A DNA stretch of 64,000 nucleotides from Pseudomonas sp. PB120 (GTDB taxonomy: Bacteria; Pseudomonadota; Gammaproteobacteria; Pseudomonadales; Pseudomonadaceae). The first letter of the stretch is position 1. Every line of letters starts with the position of its first letter. The notes below the pieces were generated by a model that was given only the letters and a program-made list of their open reading frames with translations, had not been told where the DNA came from and made no database searches. The DNA is taken from NCBI RefSeq assembly GCF_009761815.1, contig NZ_RWIN01000089.1:91363-155362 (forward strand). The letters run 5' to 3'. Below, piece by piece: positions 1 to 8,448 of the stretch. Position numbers and translations under genes: made by a program.

Positions 1-681
1 CTCGGCTCGTGGGCCGGCGCCATGGGTCAGACCCAATTCATCCCGACGACCTACAACACCCACGCCGTAGACTTCGATGGCGACGGTCGCCGCGACATCT
101 GGGGCAGCCCCGCCGACGCCCTGGCCTCGACCGCCCATTACCTGCAAAGCTCCGGCTGGCAGAAAGGCCAGCCGTGGGGCTTCGAGGTGCAACTGGCGAG
201 TGGCTTCAATTACGTCCTGGCCGACGGCACGATTCGCAAGAGTGTCGCCGAATGGCTGCAGATGGGCGTCACGCTGCCCAATGGCGCCAAGGTGCCGGCC
301 GGTTCAGAACACTTGTCCGCCGCCCTGCTGCTGCCGGCCGGCTACCGTGGCCCGGCTTTCCTGGTCCTCGACAACTTCCGCGCGATCCTCAAGTACAACA
401 ACTCGTCGTCCTATGCGCTGGCCGTGAGCCTGTTGTCTGAGCGATTCAATGGCGCAGGCCTGATCAGCGGTTCGTGGCCAAAAGATGATTTGCCGTTGAG
501 CCGCACCGAACGGATCGAACTGCAGAGTTTGCTGAGTGCGCAGAACTACGACGCGGGCACACCCGATGGGATCATCGGCGCCAATACCCGCAAGGCCATT
601 CGTAGTGCTCAACAATCGTTTGGCTGGCCGGCGGATGGTTATCCGACGCACAAGCTGCTCGAAGGCTTGCGCAGCCGCTAA
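1..681 (+). CDS. Lytic murein transglycosylase, MltB family, with C-terminal peptidoglycan-binding domain (5' end cut by the window)
   Basis: The reading frame is already open at base 1, so the start and the N-terminal part with the catalytic glutamate lie outside the window. The visible 226 residues begin in the conserved SLT_2 core (GSWAGAMGQTQFIP, then the VDFDGDGRRDIW segment). They end in a PG_binding_1 domain at about residues 163-224 (the LQSLLSAQNYDAG and DGIIGANTRKAI parts). MltB-family enzymes cleave the MurNAc-GlcNAc bond of murein in the periplasm and form 1,6-anhydro ends. The C-terminal binding domain separates this gene from the MltB at 6275-7285, which lacks one. It converges on ldcA with a REP hairpin between the two stop codons. 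The family call is firm; which paralogue this is cannot be settled without the N-terminus. Confidence 0.93.
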   Translation, partial: LGSWAGAMGQTQFIPTTYNTHAVDFDGDGRRDIWGSPADALASTAHYLQSSGWQKGQPWGFEVQLASGFNYVLADGTIRKSVAEWLQMGVTLPNGAKVPAGSEHLSAALLLPAGYRGPAFLVLDNFRAILKYNNSSSYALAVSLLSERFNGAGLISGSWPKDDLPLSRTERIELQSLLSAQNYDAGTPDGIIGANTRKAIRSAQQSFGWPADGYPTHKLLEGLRSR

Positions 682-684
682 AAG

Positions 685-774
685 CTTCGCGGGCAAGCCT
701 TGCTCCTACCCGGTCCCCGGCGTACGCAATATCACGTACACCGGGAACTGTAGGAGCATGGCTTGCCCGCGAAG
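685..774. repeat. REP inverted-repeat unit, CTTCGCGGGCAAGCC family, between convergent genes
   Basis: CTTCGCGGGCAAGCC (685-699) is matched by its exact reverse complement at 760-774. The inner arms also pair (TGCTCCTAC with GTAGGAGCA, and CCCGGTG-like bases around the centre). The unit fills the gap between the stop codons of the lytic transglycosylase and ldcA and could act as a two-way terminator or mRNA stabiliser. Only one copy of this family occurs in the window. Confidence 0.85.
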
Positions 775-797
775 ACTGACTGACAGGCGACAAACAC

Positions 798-1748
798 CTA
801 ACGCCTGATCACCACATCCTGCTCCAACACCAACTCCTTGCCCCCCGCATCCAGCTTGACCAATGCCCCCATCGGCAATGTCAGGTTCGGGTCGCAATGC
901 CCGCTGCGCCACCCGGACAGCACCGGTATCCGCAACGGTTCAAAGGCCTGCTTGAGCAACCGCTCCAGCGCCGTCGTATCCACCCCGGCCACATCTCCCA
1001 CCAGAACCCCGCGCAACTTGCCCAGCGTGCCCGCCAGGCGCAGATGCGTCAGCAACCGGTCGATGCGATACAGCGGCTCGTTGATGTCTTCCATAAACAG
1101 AATGACGCCTTCGGCATCAATTTCATAAGGCGTGCCCATGGTCGCGGCGATCATCGACAGATTGCCGCCCAACAAACGCCCGTGAGCGATGCCAGGCGCG
1201 ATAGTGGTCAACGGATAGGCCTTGGGGTGCGCCAGCAGGCTACCGGCCTTCACCTGGCCTCTGAGCATGTTGAAAAACGATGACTCGGTGGGTGGCTGCC
1301 GCTCACCCAGCAAGTCGGCGTTAAGCAGCGGACCGTGAAACGTCACGAACCCTGCATAACGGCTGATTGCGACATGCAGCGCAGTGATATCGCTGTAGCC
1401 GATGAACGGCTTGGCGTTGTTGCGCAGCAGTTCGAAGTCGATGCGATCAAGCAGCCGCGGCGTACCGTAACCACCACGCAGGCAGATGATGGCGTCGATT
1501 TCAGGATCGGCAAAAGCGGCGTGCAAATCGTTGAGGCGAATATCGTCACTACCGGCCAGGTAGCCGTCTTTTTTGTACACCCCGGGAAACACCCGTATTT
1601 CGTAACCGCGAGCGCGCATCCACGTGACGGCTTTATGGGTGTCCAGCGCGGCGGGACCGGCGGGCGCAATGACGCCGATCAACCCTTCCGACGGCAGGGC
1701 AGGAACAGCGGCATGTGGACATAGGGTGTGGGTTGGTCGAACAGTCAT
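798..1748 (-). CDS. ldcA: Muramoyltetrapeptide LD-carboxypeptidase (peptidase S66 family)
   Basis: The 316-residue product removes the terminal D-alanine from recycled murein tetrapeptides in the cytoplasm, giving the tripeptide that Mpl re-uses; mpl is also in this window. The S66 signature is clear: VIAPAGP near residue 27, RGGYG at 91-95, and the nucleophile Ser119 in FIGYSD. An upstream ATG would add 36 residues, but the start chosen here follows a good ribosome-binding site (GGGGAG) and begins directly before the family's N-terminal strand. It sits alone, downstream of the lipA terminator on the same strand. MccF-type self-immunity peptidases share the fold, but the length and setting favour LdcA. 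Confidence 0.92.
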   Translation of the reverse strand: MTVRPTHTLCPHAAVPALPSEGLIGVIAPAGPAALDTHKAVTWMRARGYEIRVFPGVYKKDGYLAGSDDIRLNDLHAAFADPEIDAIICLRGGYGTPRLLDRIDFELLRNNAKPFIGYSDITALHVAISRYAGFVTFHGPLLNADLLGERQPPTESSFFNMLRGQVKAGSLLAHPKAYPLTTIAPGIAHGRLLGGNLSMIAATMGTPYEIDAEGVILFMEDINEPLYRIDRLLTHLRLAGTLGKLRGVLVGDVAGVDTTALERLLKQAFEPLRIPVLSGWRSGHCDPNLTLPMGALVKLDAGGKELVLEQDVVIRR

Positions 1749-1834
1749 CCATGAATCTCCCCGCATGTAAGCATCAAACACACAGTAGTCAGGAAAGGGA
1801 ATAAACAGAAGGGGACAGTGGCCGCGAGGCAGAC

Positions 1835-1870
1835 AAAAAAACGCCCGCGAGGTCATTAACCTTGCGGGCG
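1835..1870 (-). terminator. Rho-independent terminator of the ybeD-lipB-lipA operon
   Basis: Read on the minus strand, CGCCCGC pairs with GCGGGCG around a loop of about 15 bases that itself contains AAGG/CCT pairing, and a run of six T follows. It begins about 20 bases after the lipA stop codon. Confidence 0.8.
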
Positions 1871-1891
1871 CTTTGCGCTTCTATCAGCCGA

Positions 1892-2914
1892 TCACGACGA
1901 CATCAGCTCGGCTTTAACCAGCTTCGCCTGCTCATCGGCGTGGTACGACGAGCGTACCAACGGGCCGGACGCGACGTTTTTGAAGCCCATTTTGTAACCT
2001 TCTTCGGCAAACCAGGCGAACGTGTCCGGGTGCACGAAGCGCTGGACCGGCAAGTGGCTGCGCGATGGCTGCAAGTACTGGCCCAGGGTCAGCATGTCGA
2101 TGTCGTGCTCGCGCATGCGTTTCATGACTTCGATGACTTCTTCGTCAGTTTCGCCCAGGCCCAGCATCAGGCCGGATTTGGTCGGAATGTGCGGCATCAT
2201 CTGCTTGAAGCGTTGCAGCAGGGTCAGCGACCACTGGTAATCCGAACCCGGACGCGCGGCCTTGTACAGGCGCGGTACGGTTTCCAGGTTGTGGTTGAAC
2301 ACATCCGGCGGCTCGGCGGCGGTGATTTCCAGCGCAACGTCCATGCGGCCACGATAGTCCGGAACCAGGGTTTCGAGCTGCACGTTCGGCGAGAGCTTGC
2401 GGATCTCGCGGATGCAATCGGCAAAGTGCTGGGCACCGCCGTCACGCAGGTCATCGCGGTCAACCGAGGTAATCACCACGTACTTGAGCTTCAGGTCGGC
2501 GATGGCGATGGCCAGGCTTTCCGGCTCGTTCACGTCCAGAGGTTTCGGACGACCGTGGCCCACGTCGCAGAAAGGGCAACGACGGGTGCAGATGTCACCC
2601 ATGATCATGAAGGTGGCGGTGCCGCCGGAGAAGCACTCGCCCAGGTTCGGGCAGGACGCTTCTTCGCACACGCTGTGCAGCTTGTGTTTGCGCAGCAGGG
2701 CCTTGATACGGTCGACTTCCGGGGAAACCGGAATACGCACACGAATCCAGTCCGGCTTCTTCGGCAGTTCGGTGGTCGGAATGATCTTTACCGGAATGCG
2801 TGCAACCTTCTCGGCGCCGCGCAGCTTGACGCCGGCTTCTACCTTGGCACGCGGGGCCGGACGCTCGGTGACATCCAGCGTCGGGATCATGGTTTGCACT
2901 GCATCAGTAGTCAT
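1892..2914 (-). CDS. lipA: Lipoyl synthase (radical SAM)
   Basis: LipA inserts two sulfur atoms into octanoyl groups attached by LipB to carrier domains of 2-oxoacid dehydrogenases and GcvH. The 340-residue sequence carries the auxiliary cluster cysteines Cys83, Cys88 and Cys94 (CEEASCPNLGEC). The radical-SAM cluster cysteines are Cys109, Cys113 and Cys116 (CTRRCPFC). The C-terminal SSYHAD segment is also typical. It is the last gene of the ybeD-lipB-lipA operon, starting one base after the lipB stop codon. The first 60 residues are a variable extension that is usual in Pseudomonas LipA. Confidence 0.98.
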   Translation of the reverse strand: MTTDAVQTMIPTLDVTERPAPRAKVEAGVKLRGAEKVARIPVKIIPTTELPKKPDWIRVRIPVSPEVDRIKALLRKHKLHSVCEEASCPNLGECFSGGTATFMIMGDICTRRCPFCDVGHGRPKPLDVNEPESLAIAIADLKLKYVVITSVDRDDLRDGGAQHFADCIREIRKLSPNVQLETLVPDYRGRMDVALEITAAEPPDVFNHNLETVPRLYKAARPGSDYQWSLTLLQRFKQMMPHIPTKSGLMLGLGETDEEVIEVMKRMREHDIDMLTLGQYLQPSRSHLPVQRFVHPDTFAWFAEEGYKMGFKNVASGPLVRSSYHADEQAKLVKAELMSS

Positions 2915-2915
2915 A

Positions 2916-3563
2916 TCAGTCGATTCCGCCCGTTAGGGTCGTCTGCTCAGCATAGTCGAGGTGTTTGACGAGCTGCGCGCGCAGCCGGGCACTTACCTCG
3001 GCAAATTCAATCGATCCTGCGTGATCGCTTAGCTGGGTCATCGCCAGCCCGGCGTAGCCGCAGGGATTAATCCGTCGAAACGGTTCCAGGTCCATGTCCA
3101 CGTTCAGGGCCAGGCCATGAAAGGAACAACCGTGGCGAATCCGCAGCCCCAGGGACGCGATTTTCGCTCCGTCGACATAGACACCTGGCGCATCCGGCTT
3201 GGCCGCCGCCGTGACGCCGTAACTGGCCAGGAGCTCGATCAGGCAATGTTCCATGCGGGTGACCAGGTCACGCACACCAAAACCCAATTTGCGAACATCG
3301 AGCAGCAGGTAGGCCACCAACTGGCCGGGACCGTGGTAAGTCACCTGACCACCCCGATCAACCTGCACCACCGGAATATCACCCGGCAGCAACAGGTGCT
3401 CGGCCTTGCCGGCCTGCCCCTGGGTGAACACCGGAGGGTGTTCCACCAGCCAGATTTCGTCCGCGGCATCGCTGCCCCGTTCGTTGGTGAAACGCTGCAT
3501 GGCATGCCAGACCGGCTCGTAAGCCATCTGGCCGAGCTCGCGAAAGCCCAGCGTGCCAGACAT
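2916..3563 (-). CDS. lipB: Octanoyl-[acyl carrier protein]:protein N-octanoyltransferase
   Basis: LipB moves octanoate from acyl carrier protein to the lipoyl domains that LipA then thiolates. The 215-residue protein has the RGGQVTYHGPGQL motif (residues 71-82), the catalytic Lys134 in GAKIASLG and Cys168 in NPCGYAG. A GTG one codon upstream is also open, but the ATG overlapping the ybeD stop codon (TGATG) is the usual coupled start. The gene is flanked by ybeD and lipA in the standard order. Confidence 0.97.
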   Translation of the reverse strand: MSGTLGFRELGQMAYEPVWHAMQRFTNERGSDAADEIWLVEHPPVFTQGQAGKAEHLLLPGDIPVVQVDRGGQVTYHGPGQLVAYLLLDVRKLGFGVRDLVTRMEHCLIELLASYGVTAAAKPDAPGVYVDGAKIASLGLRIRHGCSFHGLALNVDMDLEPFRRINPCGYAGLAMTQLSDHAGSIEFAEVSARLRAQLVKHLDYAEQTTLTGGID

Positions 3564-3838
3564 CACAACACCATGTGCACGAAACCGGTAGCGCGCAGAA
3601 AGCTGTTGATGTTGTACAGCTGGTCCTGGTCGGTCGCGACGATGTGCAACTGAATGGTGGTGTACTTGCCGTTGCTGCTTTGACGCTCATCGACACGCTC
3701 ATCGTTGATCGTCGCGTATTTCTTGACGATCTCGATGATCCTGTCCTTATTGCCCACGCCCGTATCGCAGATCACCTTAACCGGATAATCAGTCTGGGGG
3801 AATTCGATCTTAGGCGCCTTTACTTCGGTATCGGTCAT
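3563..3838 (-). CDS. ybeD: YbeD/DUF493 family protein
   Basis: This 91-residue protein belongs to the DUF493 (YbeD) family, a small ACT-like fold found next to lipB in many gammaproteobacteria. The middle (KDRIIEIVKKYA) and the C-terminal strand-helix part (LYNINSFLRATGFVHMVL) match the family. No enzymatic residues are known; a regulatory role in lipoate metabolism has been suggested from its position. It is the first gene of the operon with lipB and lipA, and the lipB start overlaps its stop codon. Confidence 0.93.
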   Translation of the reverse strand: MTDTEVKAPKIEFPQTDYPVKVICDTGVGNKDRIIEIVKKYATINDERVDERQSSNGKYTTIQLHIVATDQDQLYNINSFLRATGFVHMVL

Positions 3839-3877
3839 GGCGTAACGGCCTCGTATGCGTAAGCCGTGGTAACGGAC

Positions 3878-3908
3878 ATGGCCCCGCTCCGGATGGGAAC
3901 GGGGCCAT
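3878..3908 (-). other. Strong GC hairpin between dacA and ybeD
   Basis: ATGGCCCCG pairs with CGGGGCCAT around a loop that can extend the stem (TTCC with GGAG). There is no T-tract on either side, so it is not a classical terminator. It follows the dacA stop codon and precedes ybeD; transcript stabilisation or partial attenuation is possible. Confidence 0.55.
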
Positions 3909-3924
3909 GCAGGTCCACACTAAT

Positions 3925-5082
3925 TCAGTTGAACAAGCCGTAGAAGAATAGACGGATGCTATCCCACATGCGGCGGAAGATACCACCCTCCTCGACAGCG
4001 TCCAGGGCGATCAGGTCAGCGCTGTGCACGACCTTGTCGTCCAGTTTCACTTCGACTTTACCGATCACGTCGCCCTTGGCGATTGGCGCAACCAGTTGCG
4101 GGTTCATGGTCATGCTGGCGGCAAGCTTTTTCAGCTGACCTTTTGGCAGGGTCATGGTCAGGTCTTCAGCCAGGCCGGCCTTGACTTGATTGGTGGTGCC
4201 TTTCCAGACCGGCGCCTGAGCCAGCTCGGTGCCTTTCTGATAGAAGGTCTGGGTTTCGAAGAAACGGAAACCGTAGGTCAGCAGCTTCTGGGTTTCAGAG
4301 GCACGGGCCACTTCGCTGTTGGTGCCGAACACCACAGCGATCAGGCGCATGCCATCACGTACAGCCGAAGACACCATGCAGTAGCCCGCTTCGTCGGTGT
4401 GGCCGGTTTTCAGACCGTCGACGGTCTTGTCGCGCCACAGCAGCAGGTTACGGTTAGGTTGCTTGATACCGTTCCAGAAGAACTCTTTCTGCGAGTAGAT
4501 CGCGTAGTGAGCCGGGTCTTCGTGGATGATCGCGCGGGCCAGCACGGCCATGTCGTGAGCCGACGAGTAGTGCTCTGGGTTCGGCAGACCGGTCGGGTTC
4601 ATGAAGTGGCTGTTGGTCATGCCCAGGTCGGCCACGGTTTTGTTCATCATGTCGGCGAAGGCGTCTTCGCTGCCGGCGATGTGCTCGGAGAGCGCAACAC
4701 TGGCGTCGTTACCCGACTGAATGATGATGCCGTGCAGCAGGTCGCTGACAGTGACTTGCGTGCCGACCTTGATGAACATCCGCGAACCGCCGGTGCGCCA
4801 GGCATTCTCGCTGACGGTCACCGGATCGTTTTCGCCGATCTGGCCACGACGGATTTCCAGAGTCGCGATGTACGCGGTCATCAGCTTGGTGAGGCTGGCC
4901 GGTGGCAGGCGCTGGTCACCGTTGTTCTCGACCAGCACGTTGCCGCTGCTGGCATCCATGAGCACATAGGCCTTGGCGGCCAGTTGCGGTGGCGACGGCA
5001 TCATCTCGACCGCGAACGCGGCAGGTGAGAGGAGCAGCGGTACTAACAGGAACAGGCGTTTGGCAAAGGTGGTGATGTTCAT
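3925..5082 (-). CDS. dacA: D-alanyl-D-alanine carboxypeptidase (PBP5/6 type)
   Basis: This low-molecular-mass penicillin-binding protein trims the last D-Ala from murein pentapeptides in the periplasm. The 385-residue sequence has a signal peptide (cleavage after about residue 24, AFA-VE) and the active-site triad SLTK (Ser63-Lys66), SGN (Ser123-Asn125) and KTG (225-227). A PBP5 C-terminal beta domain follows, and an amphipathic C-terminal anchor (MWDSIRLFFYGLFN). It lies between rlpA and ybeD on the same strand, with 182 bases separating it from rlpA. PAO1 calls the corresponding gene dacC, so the symbol is a naming choice rather than a doubt about function. Confidence 0.97.
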   Translation of the reverse strand: MNITTFAKRLFLLVPLLLSPAAFAVEMMPSPPQLAAKAYVLMDASSGNVLVENNGDQRLPPASLTKLMTAYIATLEIRRGQIGENDPVTVSENAWRTGGSRMFIKVGTQVTVSDLLHGIIIQSGNDASVALSEHIAGSEDAFADMMNKTVADLGMTNSHFMNPTGLPNPEHYSSAHDMAVLARAIIHEDPAHYAIYSQKEFFWNGIKQPNRNLLLWRDKTVDGLKTGHTDEAGYCMVSSAVRDGMRLIAVVFGTNSEVARASETQKLLTYGFRFFETQTFYQKGTELAQAPVWKGTTNQVKAGLAEDLTMTLPKGQLKKLAASMTMNPQLVAPIAKGDVIGKVEVKLDDKVVHSADLIALDAVEEGGIFRRMWDSIRLFFYGLFN

Positions 5083-5264
5083 CCGTCTCTCGAAATCGCT
5101 AATGGAAACTGCCCAGGGGCAAAACTAATCAGACAGCTTTCTAACGAGCTGTCGCGTGTTCAGTTGTTCAACTCAGAACCCTTGCCGGGCTTTTGTTCTT
5201 CAACGAGCCAACAACCCGGTTCACCCCCCAAACCGCAAGCGAACCGTCAATCAAGTACTACGTG

Positions 5265-6275
5265 TTACTCGGCGGTGACCAGACTCGGCGAACCGAGATT
5301 GGCCATGCGCACGCTGTTCTGCACCTGCTGGATCTCACCCTGGGAACCGATAGGCCCCAGACGCACCCGATGCAGGGTTTGCTGGTTACGCACGATCGAG
5401 CTGATGAACACCGGAGCGCTCACCATCCCGCTGAGCTTCGATCTCAGGAGTTCTGCAGCGTCCGGGTTGGCGAACGCGCCCACCTGCAGATACTGGCCAG
5501 AGGCTGGTACAGAAGCGTTTTTTTTTGCATCGATCTGCACGGGCACGACAGCGGCGGCGTGTTGCTGCGGCGGCGGTGTCCATTGCTCGACGGTACCGGC
5601 CGAGGCCGTAATCGTCGGGCCGCTATTCTGCGCGACTTGCGGCTCGTTGAGCATCAAAGGCGCCGGACGGCCTTTTTGTGCCCACCACTGCTGCGGGTCG
5701 ATGCCTTCGACCTTGACCCGCGCGGTGCCGATCTCGGCATAGCCGAGCTTCTTGGCGGCTGCGTAGGACAAATCGATGATTCGGTCTGAGTAGAACGGGC
5801 CGCGGTCGTTGACGCGCAGGATCACGCTCTTGTTGTTGTCCAGGTTGGTCACCCGGACGTAACTCGGCAGGGGCAGCGTCTTGTGCGCGGCGCTCATGCC
5901 GTACAGGTCGTACACCTCGCCATTGGCGGTGTTCTGGCCATGGAACTTGGTGCCGTACCACGACGCTGTGCCCGACGCGACGTAGGTCTTGGAGTCTTGC
6001 AGCGGGAAGTACGTCTTGCCCAGTACGGTGTACGGGTTGGCTTTATAAGGGCCGGTGTGCAGGGTCGGCGTGGCATCCGGGATGCGCGAAACGTCGACGT
6101 CCCACCAGGGCGCGCCGTCTTTGTGAGCGCGGTTGATGTCGAGCCCGGGCGTAGCACGCACCGCGGTCGAAGACTTCTGCGTCGGCGAACGGCTGGTCGA
6201 ACAACTGGCGACCAGCACCGCCAACGCGGCGAAAGCCATCAGCTTCAGGGGTTTTTTCATAGGCAATGCCCGCAT
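5265..6275 (-). CDS. rlpA: RlpA septal-ring lytic transglycosylase lipoprotein
   Basis: RlpA is an outer-membrane lipoprotein that, in Pseudomonas, cleaves glycan strands lacking stem peptides and helps daughter-cell separation. The N-terminus is a lipoprotein signal with a lipobox ending at Cys25 (LVASC). A double-psi beta-barrel follows at roughly residues 95-190 (YVASGTASWYG, then VRVNDRGPF and the DLSYAAAKKLG segment). A SPOR domain at about 255-336 targets denuded septal murein (QVGAF...VRLGPIGS). The start used overlaps the mltB stop codon (TAATG). An ATG five codons downstream (MKKPLK) is equally plausible and would not change the mature protein. Confidence 0.95.
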   Translation of the reverse strand: MRALPMKKPLKLMAFAALAVLVASCSTSRSPTQKSSTAVRATPGLDINRAHKDGAPWWDVDVSRIPDATPTLHTGPYKANPYTVLGKTYFPLQDSKTYVASGTASWYGTKFHGQNTANGEVYDLYGMSAAHKTLPLPSYVRVTNLDNNKSVILRVNDRGPFYSDRIIDLSYAAAKKLGYAEIGTARVKVEGIDPQQWWAQKGRPAPLMLNEPQVAQNSGPTITASAGTVEQWTPPPQQHAAAVVPVQIDAKKNASVPASGQYLQVGAFANPDAAELLRSKLSGMVSAPVFISSIVRNQQTLHRVRLGPIGSQGEIQQVQNSVRMANLGSPSLVTAE

Positions 6276-7285
6276 TACTTGACGCCCCGTGCTTGGACCA
6301 GCTGTTCAGACAGTTGATGTACCGCCATGGCGTACATCACGCTGCGGTTATAACGCGTGATTGCATAAAAATTCTTCAGGCCCATCCAGTATTCGGAGCC
6401 ATTGTCGCCTTCCAGGCGGAACGCCGTGACCGGCATGTCATCACGAAGCGCATCATGACTCGACCACCCCAAGGCTCGCAACTCCCCGACTGTTTTAGTC
6501 GGCTCGATGCCCGCGGTCAAACCCTCGTCGACCTGATCACCACGCACATCGGCGCGACTGACGACCGGTTCGCCCGCGACCCAGCCGTGGCGCTTGAAAT
6601 AACTGGCAACGCTGCCGATCGCATCATCCGGATTGGTCCAGATATTGATGTGGCCGTCACCGTCGAAGTCCACCGCATAGGCGCGGAAACTGCTTGGCAT
6701 AAACTGCGGCAACCCCATCGCCCCGGCGTAGGAGCCTTTCAGGGTTAATGGGTCCACCTGCTCTTCCCGGGCCAGCAGCAGAAACTCGCGCAATTCCTTG
6801 CGGAAGAATTCAGCGCGGGGAGGATAGTCGAAACCCAGGGTCGACAAGGCGTCGATCACCCGATAATTGCCGGTATTGCGGCCGAAAAAGGTCTCAACGC
6901 CGATGATCGAGACGATAACCTGGGCCGGCACACCGTATTCCTGCTCGGCACGGGCCAATACGGCCTCGTGCTGGCGCCAGAAATCCACACCACGGGCGAT
7001 GCGCGCGTCGGTGATGAACATCGGGCGATATTCGTTCCACTGCTTGACCCGTTCAGCGGGTTTCGAGATCGCGTCCAGAATGGCCTGCTTACGCTCGGCC
7101 TCGCGGAACACGCCCATCAATTGTTCACCGGCGAACCCGTAGTCGCGGGTCATTTCACCGACGAATTCGGCCACCTGGGGTGTGCCTTCGTAATCGCCGG
7201 CCGACGCTTCCTGCGCGGAGCCAAGGATGCTTACCAGGCCGACCCACGGCGCATTTCGAGTCGCCCAGCCACGCATTACTTGCAT
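6275..7285 (-). CDS. mltB: Membrane-bound lytic murein transglycosylase B
   Basis: This 336-residue SltB/MltB enzyme makes 1,6-anhydromuramyl ends in murein. The catalytic Glu131 sits in SIIGVETFFG, and the SYAGAMGLPQFMPSSF and VDFDGDGHINIW motifs are intact. The N-terminal 30 residues form a signal sequence without a clear lipobox cysteine (ASAG), which suggests a soluble periplasmic or loosely bound form rather than an E. coli-type lipoprotein. The start was chosen because AAGGTGAAG lies just upstream; an earlier in-frame ATG has no such site. It forms a run with rodA, mrdA and rlpA, a standard Pseudomonas elongation cluster. Confidence 0.96.
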   Translation of the reverse strand: MQVMRGWATRNAPWVGLVSILGSAQEASAGDYEGTPQVAEFVGEMTRDYGFAGEQLMGVFREAERKQAILDAISKPAERVKQWNEYRPMFITDARIARGVDFWRQHEAVLARAEQEYGVPAQVIVSIIGVETFFGRNTGNYRVIDALSTLGFDYPPRAEFFRKELREFLLLAREEQVDPLTLKGSYAGAMGLPQFMPSSFRAYAVDFDGDGHINIWTNPDDAIGSVASYFKRHGWVAGEPVVSRADVRGDQVDEGLTAGIEPTKTVGELRALGWSSHDALRDDMPVTAFRLEGDNGSEYWMGLKNFYAITRYNRSVMYAMAVHQLSEQLVQARGVK

Positions 7286-7302
7286 TGAAATCTTCACCTT
7301 AT

Positions 7303-8448
7303 TCAAACCTGCGCGATCCACTTACGATGGGTATGGATCGACATCAAAACCCCAAACGCTGACAGCAGCGTTACCAGCGAAGTTCCTCCGTAGCTAATGA
7401 ACGGCAACGGCACCCCCACCACCGGCAACAGGCCACTGACCATACCGATGTTGACGAAAACGTAAACAAAAAACGTCATGGTCAGGCTGCCCGCCAGCAA
7501 TTTGCCGAACAATGTCTGGGCCTGGGCGGTAATCACCAGCCCGCGACCGATCAGCAACAGGTAAATCAGCAGCAGCGCGCAAATGCCCACCAGGCCGAAT
7601 TCTTCGCCCATGACCGCAATAATGAAGTCGGTGTGGCTTTCCGGCAGGAAGTCCAGGTGCGATTGGGTGCCCAGCAACCAGCCTTTGCCAAAGACGCCGC
7701 CGGAGCCGATGGCGGCTTTTGATTGAATGATGTTCCAGCCTGTCCCCAGCGGATCGCTCTCGGGGTCGAGGAACGTCAGGATTCGCTGCTTCTGGTAGTC
7801 GTGCATGATGAAGAACCACATCGCCACGGCCACCGGCACGGCAGCCGCCAGTACGCTGAGAATCCAGCGCCAGCGCAGACCGCCCATGAACAGGACGAAC
7901 GCGCCACCGGCGAGGATCAGCAGCGAAGTGCCGAGGTCCGGCTGGCGCACGATCAGGATAAAGGGCAAGCCGATCAGGAACAGGCTCACACCTACGTGTT
8001 TGAGCTGCGGTGGCAACGTACGCTTGGACAGGTACCAGGCAATCGTCGCCGGCATCAGGATCTTCATGAACTCCGACGGCTGGAAGCGGATCACCCCGGG
8101 AATATTGATCCAGCGCGTGGCCCCCATGGCGTTGTGGCCCATGACGTCCACCACCACCAGCAACAGCACGCCGATCACATAACCCACCGGCACCCAACGC
8201 GCCATGAAACGTGGCTCGAACTGGGCGATGACCACCATCGACACCAGGCCGATACCGAACGAAGTGGCCTGCTTGGCCAGCAGATCCCAGCTCTTGCCGC
8301 TGGCCGAATACAGCACGAACAGGCTGCCGGCCGCGAGGGTCAGTAACAGGATCAGCAACGGACCGTCGATGTGCATGCGTTGCAACAGCGTCGCACGGCG
8401 ACGCATCACATCCTCGCTGGAGAGGATGCGGTCGAAATTACTCTTCAC
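7303..8448 (-). CDS. rodA: Rod-shape peptidoglycan glycosyltransferase RodA
   Basis: RodA is the SEDS-family polymerase that extends glycan strands from lipid II during side-wall growth, working with PBP2. The 381-residue protein has about ten transmembrane helices and conserved SEDS segments (GHNAMGATRWI near the middle, QPDLGTSL, and the C-terminal PFISYGGTSL). It overlaps the end of mrdA by 11 bases, so the two are translationally coupled. A second ATG (MRRRATLL) 14 codons in would give 367 residues and is a possible alternative start. Confidence 0.97.
   Translation of the reverse strand: MKSNFDRILSSEDVMRRRATLLQRMHIDGPLLILLLTLAAGSLFVLYSASGKSWDLLAKQATSFGIGLVSMVVIAQFEPRFMARWVPVGYVIGVLLLVVVDVMGHNAMGATRWINIPGVIRFQPSEFMKILMPATIAWYLSKRTLPPQLKHVGVSLFLIGLPFILIVRQPDLGTSLLILAGGAFVLFMGGLRWRWILSVLAAAVPVAVAMWFFIMHDYQKQRILTFLDPESDPLGTGWNIIQSKAAIGSGGVFGKGWLLGTQSHLDFLPESHTDFIIAVMGEEFGLVGICALLLIYLLLIGRGLVITAQAQTLFGKLLAGSLTMTFFVYVFVNIGMVSGLLPVVGVPLPFISYGGTSLVTLLSAFGVLMSIHTHRKWIAQV

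Noticed and set aside
5083..5264. Terminator for rlpA in the gap before dacA
   Set aside because: Only a three- to four-pair stem (CCC..GGG) with a short T-run is visible, which is too weak to claim.
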